From contig OX326961.1 in the NCBI GenBank assembly GCA_946800325.1, positions 48,571,415-48,635,414 of the forward strand: a DNA stretch of 64,000 nt, given 5' to 3'. The stretch comes from Luzula sylvatica. Taxonomy: Eukaryota > Streptophyta > Magnoliopsida > Poales > Juncaceae. Under the pieces are notes generated by a model, which did no database searches, was not told the origin of the DNA, and saw only the letters and a list, made by a program, of their open reading frames with translations. How positions within the stretch are numbered: the first letter of the stretch is position 1; the number at the start of each line of letters is the position of its first letter. Shown piece by piece: positions 1-11,082 of the stretch. A program made the position numbers and the translations under genes.

Positions 1-556
1 TTCTTATAACAAATACATTATTTGATTCTTTAACATGTGGTTAATATAGGAAATGTTTGATTTGATGTATTTCTAAGATACATGTATTTACAAATACATG
101 TATCTTGCAAATACATTGGGCATGTTTGATTTGGTGGATTGTATTTGGATATCCATGATTTCAAATATAATCATTGTTTGATTTGATGTATTTTGATGAA
201 ATCATGGATTTGAGGGTGGATATTGGAATACACACAAAAAATTGGTATTCCAAATACATGGAGATGACATATCCATGTATTTCATTATAAAATTATTTTT
301 TCAAATTATATGCATAAATAATGATTATATTATATTATAGAATAATTATATAATATTATGTAATAGCATTGTAATGTAATTTAATAACTATAATATAATC
401 TAAAATAATATAATCTAATCTAAAATAATATAATATAAGATAATATTATTTAATATAATATAATTTAATATAATATAAAACAATATAATATTATATAATA
501 TCATATCATATCATATCATCTCATATCATATAATATAATATAATATAATATAAAAA
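1..556. other. AT-rich intergenic DNA, no gene
   Basis: No coding signal is visible. Positions about 420-555 are a degenerate TAATA/TATAA simple repeat. Around 120-160 there is a segment reading GTTTGATTTGGTGGATTG whose inverted counterpart lies at about 2005-2035 (CAATCCATCAAATCAAAC). The two could be ends of an old element of about 1.9 kb, but no target duplication was found. Confidence 0.6.
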
Positions 557-1213
557 TTCTTGCTTTCATAGAAGGCCACATCATCATTGTAATATGGATC
601 ATTGGATCTTGATCAAAAGGTACAAATCACTCGGTTCTTCATTTGAACATGGTATATATAAACCAATTAATGCAAAAGTTGCACGAACCTTGGTCAATGG
701 TGGACAAAGTTCATTCATATTTTTTTGTCTCAATTAAATATGAAAAAAATTCAAAAAACCTCTAAATTTTTTGGATATTGTAAAAACCTCTAAATTTACA
801 TATGTAGCAATTATAAAAAAATTGATATTTTTTAGTAATTAAAAAAAATACTAAAATTTGAGCAGCATATAATAATTATTTTTTTCAAATTATCATATGC
901 TACAATAATTTAGGATTTTTTAAAAATTAATAAAAAAAAAACATTTAATTACTACATATATAAACTTAGAAGGTTTTTTACAATATAAAAAAATTAGGGT
1001 TTTTGTTTGAAATTTTTTCGTATTTAATCCAGACAAAAAAAAGATGAATGAATTTGATCTACAACTGACTAAGGTTCATGTAATTTTTATATTAGTTGAT
1101 TTATATATCATGTTCAAATGAATAATCGAGTAATTTAGACCTTTTGATCAAGATCAAATGATTTATATTAATATAATGATGTGCCCTTCTATAGATGCAA
1201 GAATATTTTAGAA
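557..1213. repeat. Foldback (inverted-repeat) element of about 655 bp
   Basis: The left half, beginning ATTCTTGCTTTCATAGAAGG, is matched in reverse complement by the right half, ending in TATAGATGCAAGAAT. The arms share long blocks such as TTTGATCTTGATCAAAAGGT-like segments at about 605 and 1140, and the fold point is near 880. This is typical of a non-autonomous DNA transposon or foldback MITE. No coding capacity is seen and the family was not identified. Confidence 0.65.
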
Positions 1214-2079
1214 TTATATATATTAATAATATCAAGTAAATTTCAATTAATTTCCTGATTTTTAATTAACTTTATAAGAGTATTTTAGTCCGTCCTCTCA
1301 TTTTCTCTCTTTGCCAATTTATGATATTTCACAAAATCAGTTGGGATATTTGTTAGTTTATCTAATTAGGGCTTGAATATGAATTAAGGTTTAAGTAAGG
1401 AAAATTCATCAACTTGCAACATGAACCAGGGTTTGAATTTGAAATATTAATAATGTATATTGTTATTAATTATACCATAATTAGGGTGCTTGAGATATTA
1501 ATTAGGGTCCAATTAGTGATTTTTTGTTGAGTTTAGGATGTATCTATAATTTTGATGAAAGTGTGAGTTTTTATTTAATAAATTACATTTTACAAAAGCT
1601 TAAAATAATTCAGATTGTGTACACCGGAGCTGGTATATAACCGCAACTTTAGTATTGCCCATTAAAAGTGTTTCAACTTAATCTTCATGTGCTGGATTTT
1701 GCGGAGAATGGAACTTTTCTTTCCTAATTTATAGGAAAGTAATTCTAGTTATTTTATTTTATGTTCTAACATTTGTTATCTTATATTAACTGAGTGTATA
1801 ACCAAGCAAATTTGTATACTTTTAATTCATACTATCACTTCATTAATTTAATCTTCTAGTTAAGTCTTGTGATACTTTGAAACATAACTAATCATTAGTT
1901 GTATTCTCAAATCAAAATAATATAACCATACAACAAAATAACTAATATGCCAAATCCTAAAATTTGTACAAAAAAAAACAATGGATTTCTACATCCTGGA
2001 TCTACAATCCATCAAATCAAACAAACACAATTCATGTATTTGATATTCCATTTGATTCTTGGTGCAAAATTCATAATTT
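1214..2079. other. AT-rich intergenic DNA, no gene
   Basis: No open frame of interest, RNA gene or clear repeat is recognised here. Confidence 0.5.
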
Positions 2080-2420
2080 TAATATTTAATTATGTATTAT
2101 ATTATATTGTATTATATCATATTTTGTTATATTACATTATATTGTTTTATATTATATTATATTGCTTTATTTTATATTATATTATATTATATTGTTTTAT
2201 ATTATACTATATTATATTATATTATATTATATTATATTATACTATATTATATCATATTATATTATTTTATATTATATTATATTATTTTATATTATACTAT
2301 ATTATATTATATTATATTATATTATTTTATATTATTTTATATTGTTTTATATTATATGATATTATATTATTTGATATTATATGATATGATATTATATTAT
2401 TTGATATTATATTGTTAATT
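2080..2420. repeat. Degenerate (TATTATAT)n simple repeat
   Basis: About 330 bp consist of TATTATAT, TGTTTTAT and similar units. Open frames through it in several frames encode only Ile/Leu/Tyr/Phe runs, which is the signature of a simple repeat and not of protein. Confidence 0.9.
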
Positions 2421-3136
2421 CGAATAATGACCGTTAATTTTTCAGATTAACAATGCATAGATTTTTTAAAAATTAATTTTCATATTCTAAAATATATTCA
2501 AATTAACATTTAATAAAAAATTTAAGGTTTGGAAAAAACAAATCTGTTAATTCCTCGCAGATTTGAAAAAAACAGCTGATAAAAATATTTCATGGTTAAT
2601 TCCTTGCAGATTTCGAAAAAAGAAATTTGAAAATCTGTTATGATATGCAGATTTATTCCTTAATTTTTATTACCTGCTAAATTATTGTAATAAGTGATTG
2701 TATTATTACCTAATATGCCGTGTAATTACCTTTTAATTTTTGGAATATTGTTTTTTTTTCAGGAATTTTTTGTAAATTATGGAGGACTGTCGTGAAATTT
2801 CGTATTTCTGGATAATTTTTGCGAATCGCGTAATGTGCTAGATTTTATTTTATATTGTTTTATATTATATGATATTATATTATTTGATATTATATGATAT
2901 GATATTATATTATTTGATATTATATTGTTAATTCGAATAATGACCGTTAATTTTTCAGATTAACAATGCATAGATTTTTTAAAAAATTATTTTCATATTC
3001 TAAAATATATTCAAATTAACATTTAATAAAAAATTTAAGGTTTGGAAAAAACAAATCTGTTAATTCCTCGCAGATTTGAGAAAAACAGCTGATAAAAATA
3101 TTTCATGGTTAATTCCTTGCAGATTTCGAAAAATTT
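2330..3136 (+). repeat. Direct duplication, unit about 288 bp, offset 513 bp
   Basis: The block at about 2330-2650, from the end of the TA repeat through GTTAATTCGAATAATGACCG and GTTAATTCCTCGCAGATTTG, is repeated almost identically at about 2843-3131. The offset is 513 bp. Between the copies lies about 200 bp of unique AT-rich sequence. No gene is seen. Confidence 0.8.
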
Positions 3137-3890
3137 TAGCGTATAAACGATCTAAAATGATTTGTGTATTAGAACAAGCAGGATTAATAGTGATTTCTAT
3201 ATTAAACAATATTACGAAAATATGTAAATGCCTTATATTAATTTGAATCAATGAATTATTTGTATATTGATTAATTTCCTAATTAGTCAATTGTTAATTT
3301 ATATGTGCTTACAATTGATATAATTAGTAGAAAAACTGATCATTAATTGTAGGGATTAACAAAAAATTATGAAAATTATTTGACAAAATAAGTTAAGAAT
3401 ATTAATTGAGAACGAACTTAAGAATAAATTAACAGAGTTAAGAATATTAATAGACAAATAATTTTAGAATTTTACACATATGAATTATTAATTATTGTTA
3501 TGAACATGAACTATCATTATTTATTTATGAAAAATAAAAAATCGATATTAATTTACATATTCAATTAACAAATCAAGGTTGAACTAACAAAGAAATTTGA
3601 TTTTAAGTATTATACAGATTACAGATTAACAAACTAAAAATAAATTTGTATATACATGATAATTTGGATATGGTAATTAATATATGGTAATAATGAATGA
3701 ACATTAGATTCTGCATTGTACTCACAGTATTTTTCCTTTCCTGTTTTTCGCTACCAAAAACTAGACATGAAAAAAGTATGTACTGATTAATAGCTTGCCT
3801 CTCGACGAAAAGGGAAAAAATGATATTGGATTTGCGGTCGATAAGGTGATAAGGTGAAGGAGTTAAGAGAAGAGACATCTCTCTCCTTCC
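3137..3890. other. AT-rich intergenic DNA, no gene
   Basis: No gene or structured element is recognised. The 5' end of the following LINE lies near the right edge of this stretch but could not be fixed. Confidence 0.5.
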
Positions 3891-4313
3891 ATCATCACAG
3901 TCTAGTTCACCTACTAAACTCTATACAATACTTCTTGCTATTCTCAAGGTCACAATACTACTAGGTCCCTCTAGTAACTGGCCCTGAGGGGCGGCCATTG
4001 GCCATGGCGCTTCAGCTCCCGTGCGTGGAGTCTGAGCTCTCTAATCATGAGTTCAGTTTGTTCTTTGTCTGATTAAATTCCAAGTGCTAAACAAACAAAC
4101 GGTAATTTATTCCTACTATTTCCAAGATTAGATTGGCACTTGTGATCTCTCCAAAGATTTTCTCCCCGTTTGAGATATTTGCGCCTGTTTTCAACCTCTA
4201 AAGCGTGACACTTGGCATCCGATGAGGAGGAGACAAAGTGGTGGTTTCATGGATTTTGTGCCTTATAAATCTGAATTTACTGACTTAATCCACATAAAAC
4301 AATCTTCTCATAC

Positions 4314-6521
4314 TTGCACTCCCCTTCTCCTCTCAAAACGAAAATTATTTACACTCCAATGTTTAGCTCATCCATTTTAAGTGCCACAAAAATGTTCAAG
4401 CCACCCCCCACTCACCGCCACTCTGGTTCTGAGCAGCCACGTGAGGCCAAACTCTACTGGGTCAGGAAGGGAAAGAAGGACCGTACTCCCCACCTCCCGG
4501 TACGAGTCACCAGAGATTATTTCAAATCTCCTTCTCCGTTTGTTACCAAACTATTCTCCCGAGAAGAACTCTCTGAAATGGTGATCGATAAGAACTATGA
4601 TGCCAATGTTTTCACACCAGCTCCAAAACCGGAGGATATGCCACTTGTCTTCCCCATGCCCCTAAGTCGCAATCATCCAATTTGGTTCCGGCGGTGTTTT
4701 AAATGCCTCGAACTAGGGCATACGACTGTTGGATGCACAAACCCACGACTCTGTACTAACTGCGGTATCGTTGGACATGGTTTCTCCACCTGTCCAATCC
4801 CAGAACAGCCTCCAGTAGAGTGTGTAGACCCTCTTCTACCAACAGGGCGTTTCGGCCCTTCTTGTCTACCAGAGGATAGACCGGAATGTTTGCCAGTCTT
4901 TTTGTTGGAAACAAAGAAGCACATGGACCTCCTTGCCAGGCTCCAGAACAATACAGTCATCATCGATGGCCGCCTTGTCATTAACCACACCTTGCGGAAA
5001 GTCCGGCACACCATCTCAAAAATTGCCAAGGATTTTGATCTCGCCTTTCTTGGGGAAAATCAGTATCTCTTGACTCTCCCGGATTCCCTCCCACGTGAGA
5101 GCTTCATTGCTAATAATATAGAGCCATTACTGTTGGAAAATTTTGTTGTATATCCATGGAATGTCGCAGTTGATACGGTGATGACGCCATTCCCTTACAA
5201 GGTATGGTTACGCCTCCATAATATCCCGATCCAATCCTTCTGCATTGAGCAGCTGGCTCAGATGACCGGGGGATTCGGTACCATACTGTTCCATGGCCCT
5301 CTTTATAATGTGATGTATCTAGACTCCATCACCTTGCTTGTAGGTACCACAGATCTCAAGCTAGTGCCCAAATCCCTATACCCATCTAGCATAGCACCAG
5401 GAAGGGGTCAACGTGTGCTAGTAGAGCCCCTCGGCTCTATCATCGAACCTCTCGTTAGCAGATACCCAAAAGACTCATCACCATCCGAAGAACAGATTGC
5501 GATCATGCGATCGAGACTTCAGCACGGTGAGAATGCCCATGGCATTACTAAACCGGCTGCAAGTTACACTCATAAGACAAGACAGGAATGGGTAGTTAAG
5601 GGGACTGGTAGTGGGCCACGAGAAGTAGTCCTTACCTCAGCAATCTCTAACCCCACTTCAAACCCTAACCCTAATTCTGAATCACGTATTCGCAAAAGAA
5701 GGCGTAGATCATCTTCCTCTTCTATGAAAGTGACTCGCCATACTGAAGCTGGGCCCACTATCCACAGCAACAGAGATGTCACCCGAGATGACCTTACTGA
5801 ATCCTCCATGGTGGGGGCTCCAATGCTAACATCTACTCTCCATGACGCTGGCCCAATTATAAATGAGACAAGGACCGCCGATATGAATCTGCCCACCCCT
5901 CTGGCCGGCCTTCCTTCGCCAAAGAAGAGCCTCGGGTTGCCATTTGCTGCGAGAGAACTAGTGCCTGAAGAGCCTAGGGCAACTAATGAGGATGATCCAA
6001 GAAACTTGAAGATAACCTACTTCTTCCAAAAAATCGACCACATGTCCATTGTGTCTGCCCCTCAGCAAAACCAAGTCCAGAGCTCGATGATGCCACGCCA
6101 AGCAGTACTAGAAGCTTTCAAAAATGCCGAGGATGAGGTGGTTGATGAAACCGGTTTCCCCAACTCTATGCTAATTTCGCCGGAAGAAGGTACTAAACTC
6201 GATCCTCTCTCTCTAAATAAACATATAAAGCCTCCGGCTAATAGCAGGAGTAAACGCTTAACCAATCATGGCCCCTTTTTTCTAAGAGAAAAAGTTTTTA
6301 AAGATGCTGCGCTTCAGGCCAGCAAAAGCACAAAAAAATCTACCAAAAAAACTAAGTGTAAACTGGCCAAAAGATTACAAAACAAAATATCTGATAGAGA
6401 GCAGGTCATCAATGCTCTTACAGATGACTTGGCTCTTCAGACGGGTCTTTCGAAAGAAAGAATCTCCGAAATTGAGGCCTTCTGTGGACTCACAAAATCT
6501 GACCATAATTTCAAAACTTGA
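4314..6521 (+). CDS. LINE-1 ORF1 protein (CCHC zinc-knuckle, nucleic-acid binding)
   Basis: The 735-residue open frame is uninterrupted. Residues about 128-161 contain two zinc knuckles of C-x2-C-x4-H-x4-C form (CFKCLELGHTTVGC and CTNCGIVGHGFSTC). Residues about 215-345 resemble the DUF4283-type domain of plant LINE ORF1 proteins. The C-terminal half is Ser/Pro-rich with a basic cluster (RKRRRR near residue 463) and a Lys-rich stretch near residues 665-695. By family knowledge the protein coats LINE RNA in the retrotransposition RNP. The first ATG of the frame was taken as the start; ATGs at codons 16 and 27 are alternatives. Codon usage and GC content are visibly higher than in the flanks. 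Unlike ORF2, the frame is intact. Confidence 0.85.
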   Translation: MHSPSPLKTKIIYTPMFSSSILSATKMFKPPPTHRHSGSEQPREAKLYWVRKGKKDRTPHLPVRVTRDYFKSPSPFVTKLFSREELSEMVIDKNYDANVFTPAPKPEDMPLVFPMPLSRNHPIWFRRCFKCLELGHTTVGCTNPRLCTNCGIVGHGFSTCPIPEQPPVECVDPLLPTGRFGPSCLPEDRPECLPVFLLETKKHMDLLARLQNNTVIIDGRLVINHTLRKVRHTISKIAKDFDLAFLGENQYLLTLPDSLPRESFIANNIEPLLLENFVVYPWNVAVDTVMTPFPYKVWLRLHNIPIQSFCIEQLAQMTGGFGTILFHGPLYNVMYLDSITLLVGTTDLKLVPKSLYPSSIAPGRGQRVLVEPLGSIIEPLVSRYPKDSSPSEEQIAIMRSRLQHGENAHGITKPAASYTHKTRQEWVVKGTGSGPREVVLTSAISNPTSNPNPNSESRIRKRRRRSSSSSMKVTRHTEAGPTIHSNRDVTRDDLTESSMVGAPMLTSTLHDAGPIINETRTADMNLPTPLAGLPSPKKSLGLPFAARELVPEEPRATNEDDPRNLKITYFFQKIDHMSIVSAPQQNQVQSSMMPRQAVLEAFKNAEDEVVDETGFPNSMLISPEEGTKLDPLSLNKHIKPPANSRSKRLTNHGPFFLREKVFKDAALQASKSTKKSTKKTKCKLAKRLQNKISDREQVINALTDDLALQTGLSKERISEIEAFCGLTKSDHNFKT

Positions 6522-7450
6522 TTCATAAATATATATGAGATTAGCTAATTGATACACATTCTCTTTTCCAGCCAATTTGCAGGCCACTTTCCAATGCCCG
6601 ATCATAGGGCCTAGCCAATTAGTTATGAGGTATCAATTAGCTGATGTGTTAGATGTGAGGCACATGAATAGTTCTGTTGATGATGAGTTCGCTCAGCCAC
6701 CTCCTATTCCCTCCATCTGTGAAACCAACATTGATGAGTTTCTTAATCACTTATAATCACAGTTCATCACTAACAAATGGTTTTTGTTTTCAAAGATCGA
6801 TTTGAGGACGCTTGTTACTGGTCATCTATGGAAGGAGAAGAGTGACTGCCTCCTCGACTTTACATCTTTATATCTTTCTCTTTGTGTGTTCTAATGTATT
6901 ACTGCAGGCTGAATGATCTCGTGTTTGTTTTCTGTGATTTTCTTTGTTGTATTAAGCTGGATCTCGTTAATTCTGGTTTTCGTTAAAACTTTGTTGTATC
7001 AATCTGGATTATCTTTTAATCTGTTATACCAGTTTGGATTTTGTTGTCACTATTATCTTTTGATAGGCTGCGTGAGTCATTTTCCGCAGTATACGTGGAT
7101 TATTAGCTACAGTGATCAATTTAGATTCTGTTATATCATTGTTTATGATTCTCAGCCACAACGATTCACTTAATCACTTAATCACTTCTCACCCAGAATT
7201 ATATCCATTGCAATCTCATTAAGGACATAAACCAAACAATTGTTTTTATCCCGTGTCCCTAAGAGCCTGTACGTTTTTTCGTAGATTAAACTCGGGCCTG
7301 TGAATCTCGTGGCCAGCCCAATATGAATATCTAGGTATTATACACAAAGGGTTATGGGCCCTAGTATCCCTAATATCTCTAAACTCTCCGAATACATACT
7401 ATAAATACCCTCAGCTAGCATACTTTTCTGCCACTCCCTTCTCTTGCTAT
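6522..7450 (+). other. LINE-1 inter-ORF region
   Basis: About 930 bp separate ORF1 from ORF2, which is long for a plant L1. No conserved domain is seen. A TATA-like ACTATAAATACC lies at about 7399-7410, some 40-50 bp before the ORF2 ATG. The composition is T-rich from 6890 to 7180, so part of the region may be a later insertion. Confidence 0.5.
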
Positions 7451-10400
7451 ATGTCTCCCTTTGATCTCTCCATCCTTTCTTGGAACGTTTGGGGGCTAGG
7501 CAACAAAGACAAATGCAAGCTCGTAAAAGACTCTATCCGAGCGAGCAATGTGAATATTGTCTGTCTCCAAGAAACGAAGTGGTCTAATGCAACCCTATTT
7601 GATCTAAAAACGATATGTACACACAAGTTCAGGTACGTCCACTTTAAAAACTCCATTGGTGCCAAAGGAGGAATCCTTACAGCATGGACACAACAATGGT
7701 CTTTAATCAACGTCAGAGAAGGATCCTTTGTCCTTACCACCATATTTAAGTCAGATCGATTAAAACATGAATTCGCTATCATAAATGTTTATGGTCCAGT
7801 TGATCATTCTCTCAAGTCAGCCTTTCTAAGTGAGTTACAAGAAATGCTAGACGATTTGTCTGTTCCATCCTTCTTAATCGCTGATTTCAATATGATATGT
7901 AATGAGGAAGAAACAACAGGTGAACCTCATCCACTTCATGAAATGCTTAGTTTCACAAATTTTATCACTACCAATGGTCTCTCTGAATTCCACCCTAGTA
8001 ACTGTCGTTATACATTTACCAATAAGAGAGAAACACCAACTTTTGCGAAACTAGATCATATTTTCGCTTCACCTCAATGGATCTTCTCATCTATGACACT
8101 TAAGGTACATGCCGTAACTGCCCTAACTTCTGATCATATACCGCTATGTCTTCGAGTACATTCTAGCACCCCACATATCAAGCATTTCAAATTTGAGCGT
8201 TTTTGGATGCGAGACCCGGAATTCGCAGATGTCGTAATTCACAATTGGGGTATCTCTGCAAACAATCTAACGGACCCCATACATGACTATCTCCAAAGAT
8301 TACAGAGAGTCAAGAGAGCACTAGTAGAATGGTCTAAAATTCGTTTCTCAAAGCTAGATACACCTTTTAGTTAGATGCAAAACTTTTATCTCAAAACTGG
8401 ATAAGCAGGAAGAATCACGACTTCTAACATTGGACTAACGTTGTCTGCGTATCAAACTCAAAGAAAAAGCCAGCCTCCTAGCATCCATGCAAGAGGATAA
8501 ATGGCAGCAACGCTCCTCCAGCCGTTGGCTTAAAAGTGGTGATAATAACACAAAATACGTCCATGCCTTAGCCTCGGGCAGGAAACACCAAAATTTGATT
8601 AACTCACTCTCAATCAATGGGGCCACAATTACAGATCATCAGCTAATCAACTCATCTTTTTCAGATTATTACAAAAGCGTGCTAGGGGCTGTGGGGCCCA
8701 CTGCATGCTCACAATTAGCTGGCATACCCAACATACAGAATTTTTCTGAGAATCTCATGATATTAGCTGAACCGTTCACTGAGAGTGAAATCAAAACAGC
8801 GGTGTTTGATCTTAAAAAGGGTAAAGCCTGCGGTCCGGATGGCCTTACGGCTGAATTTATCCAACAATTCTGGGACATCATGAAACCACAGATTCTGAAT
8901 ATCTTTCACGGTTTCTATAACCACTCACTCTCTCTATTCAAAATAAACAAATCGCTCATCTCGCTAATCCCTAAAATAGCACAACCATCAAATCTCAAGG
9001 ATTTCAGACCAATCAGCATCATTTCACTACCCATTAAGTTGATTACTAAAGTATTGCAACAACGTATCAAAGTATTCATGCCTGCCCGAATTAGTAGTTG
9101 TCAAACCGCTTTTATCAAAGGCCGTTCTATACTTGAAACCTTTTTGGTTACCCGAGAAATCTTGACCTCTTACCACCGTCGAAATATTCCAACTGTCATG
9201 TTTAAGATAGATTTTAAAAAGGCTTTCGATACCATATCTTGGACATTCCTCCACAAAGTACTACACAGTAAGGGCTTCCCTCGTAAATGGATCCATTGGA
9301 TCCAAGCAATCTTACGAACCTCTAGATCATCAGTCCTCACAAATGGGCTTCGAGGGCAGTATTTTACTCAAAAGAGATGGCTAAGACAAGGTGATCCTCT
9401 GTCTCCACTCCTTTTCAATATCGTAGCAGACATCCTTCAATGTTTTCTCTCGAATATAAATCCCATGTTAACCACGCCAATTTTATTTGCACCACAAATT
9501 CTACAATATGCTGATGACACTCTACTTTTTGTAGAAGCAGCTCCACAAAATTTGCGCATTATCACCCAAACAATCAAAACTTTCTCTTCGGTATCGAGAC
9601 TAGAAATAAATTGGGATAAATCTTGTTTTGTTACCATAGGCATCCCAGTTGCAGCCCTCAGTAACGTAACGTCCCTTCTAGGATGCCCATCGAAACAACC
9701 GCCTATCAATTACTTAGGGCTGCCATTGTCGTATAAAAAGCCAAACAAACTAGTTTTTAGACCCCTCCTACAAAAAATACGTTCTAAGCCAAACTCGTGG
9801 CAAGGGAATCTATTATCTCTAGGGGGTAGGGCAACTTTAATTAAGGCCGTACTCAATGCCCTACCCAATTACTACATGCAAGTATTTCTACTACCACAAT
9901 GGCTACTCAAAGAGCTTGTAACAATTATTCGCTCCTTCTTCTGGGGAGGAATTGAGAAAATCAACAATGGCAAATGTCTTGCAAGATGGAAGAAAGTGTG
10001 TCTCCCAATTAATCATGGTGGCTTAGGCATCATGGATCTGGAAGCGCAAAATAAGAGCCTCCTTATTAAATGGTTATTTTATCTTGACTTTCGTAGTGAA
10101 GCTCTATGGACAACTCAGATCAAGGAAATTTACGGAATACATGTCTCCACAAACTTCACAGATATCAACAAAAAGTTTGCCTCCTACTTCATAAAAGATC
10201 TTGAAAAATTACTTTCTATCTATCGTGTCTTCCACGAACCAGGTGATCCGGATGACCCGGGCAGCGTCAATTCGACGAATTTTTCCACACAACTTATTTA
10301 CAATTTCATAATGCACCCGGGGATTGAAATTGGTTGGGTAACCAATATCTTCAAGTTAAGGATTCCACTAAAAATTAAAATATTCTTGTGGCTAGCGTGG

Positions 10401-10771
10401 GCCATGATCGTATTTTGACTCAACAAAACCTGCAAAAACGAGGCTGGCCACATGGTTTGCTTTGTGTGTTATGCAATACTACTCTCGAAACTTCAGATCA
10501 TCTATTCACACAATGATCTTTCACGCGACACTGCTACCTGCTCTGTGACTTACCTGTGCCTTCAGAAGACTCATTCTGTCAGTATTTCGATACCGTCCGG
10601 TCCCTTGACCACAACACCGTCAACAGTTCAACTCAGCGATGGGCCGCTTGCATCTGGGCTATTTGGAGAGAACGCAACGACCGAATTTTCAAGAAACAAG
10701 GAAGAATGCCGGTCCTCATACATGCAGAATGCATAAACTTGGTTCATTCTTGGCTTACGGCAAAATTATAA
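7451..10771 (+). pseudogene. LINE-1 ORF2: endonuclease, reverse transcriptase, zf-RVT (broken)
   Basis: The 5' part (7451-8374) is an AP-type endonuclease that nicks target DNA. It has the opening SWNVWGLGNK, the QETK motif near residue 31, LIADFNMI where the family usually has GDFN, KLDHIF, and SDH near the end. Stop codons and a frame change at about 8370-8487 separate it from the reverse transcriptase (8487-10418), which contains RQGDPLSPLLFN and the catalytic YADD box (nt about 9508-9519). A further frame change near 10400 moves the frame into the C-terminal zf-RVT region, with CVLCNTTLETSDHLFTQC and the WAIWRERNDRIF block, ending at 10771. All expected domains are present in order, but the gene cannot make one protein, so it is a recently inactivated copy. 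Confidence 0.9.
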
Positions 10772-10897
10772 TTATCTCTGCGTATTTATCAACCTCATTA
10801 GGTGAGATGGAAAACTCTCTCTCACAAGTGTATTTTATTTTGGAATTAAATCGTGTATTGTAATCATTTTCCGTTATATAAAAATTAAACCGCAAGA

Positions 10898-10937
10898 GCA
10901 CGTTTCGTGCTATAGGTTTTACTTAAAAAAAAAAAAA
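10898..10937 (+). other. LINE-1 3' tail: stem-loop plus poly(A)
   Basis: GCACGTTTCGTGC (5-bp stem, 3-nt loop) is followed 14 nt later by 13 A residues. Equivalent stem-loops precede the poly(A) of LINE-2, LINE-3 and the SINE in this window. In stringent-type LINEs such tails are the recognition site of the reverse transcriptase. Confidence 0.7.
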
Positions 10938-11082
10938 TAACTAATAGGTATGTAAATTCATATAACCCTAACCTCTTCACTTCTCGGCGGGGGTTTCTGT
11001 TTACTTCTCTTTTTTTGCGGCGCGGCGGCGGGATTTCTACAAACCAATCCTAACTCCGACGAAAATCGAAAGGCCGGCGTTA

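Larger units (their letters stand above)
3890..10937 (+). mobile_element. LINE-1: long L1-type non-LTR retrotransposon
   Basis: This is a two-ORF plant L1 element. ORF1 (4314-6521) has CCHC zinc knuckles. ORF2 (7451-10771) has an AP endonuclease, a reverse transcriptase and a zf-RVT domain. The 3' end has a stem-loop (10898-10910) followed by poly(A) at 10925-10937. ORF1 is intact, but ORF2 carries at least two disruptions, so the copy cannot retrotranspose autonomously. The 5' boundary is approximate: base composition changes at about 3890-3960, and no target-site duplication of the sequence after the poly(A) was found. The poly(A) ends about 145 bp before the start codon of eIF3e copy A, so the LINE sits in the promoter region of that gene. 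Confidence 0.9.

Noticed and set aside
1935..1950. AAATAACTAATA as the 5' target duplication of LINE-1 (compare 10934-10945)
   Set aside because: It would put the LINE start about 2.3 kb before ORF1, across unrelated repeats; the match is short and AT-rich, so chance is likely.
1947..2418. Long Ile/Leu/Tyr/Phe open frames
   Set aside because: They are translations of a TATTATAT simple repeat in several frames and have no protein character.
5655..5673. Plant telomere-like AACCCTAACCCTAA
   Set aside because: Only two units, inside the open ORF1 of LINE-1 where it encodes Asn-Pro repeats; it is not an interstitial telomere.
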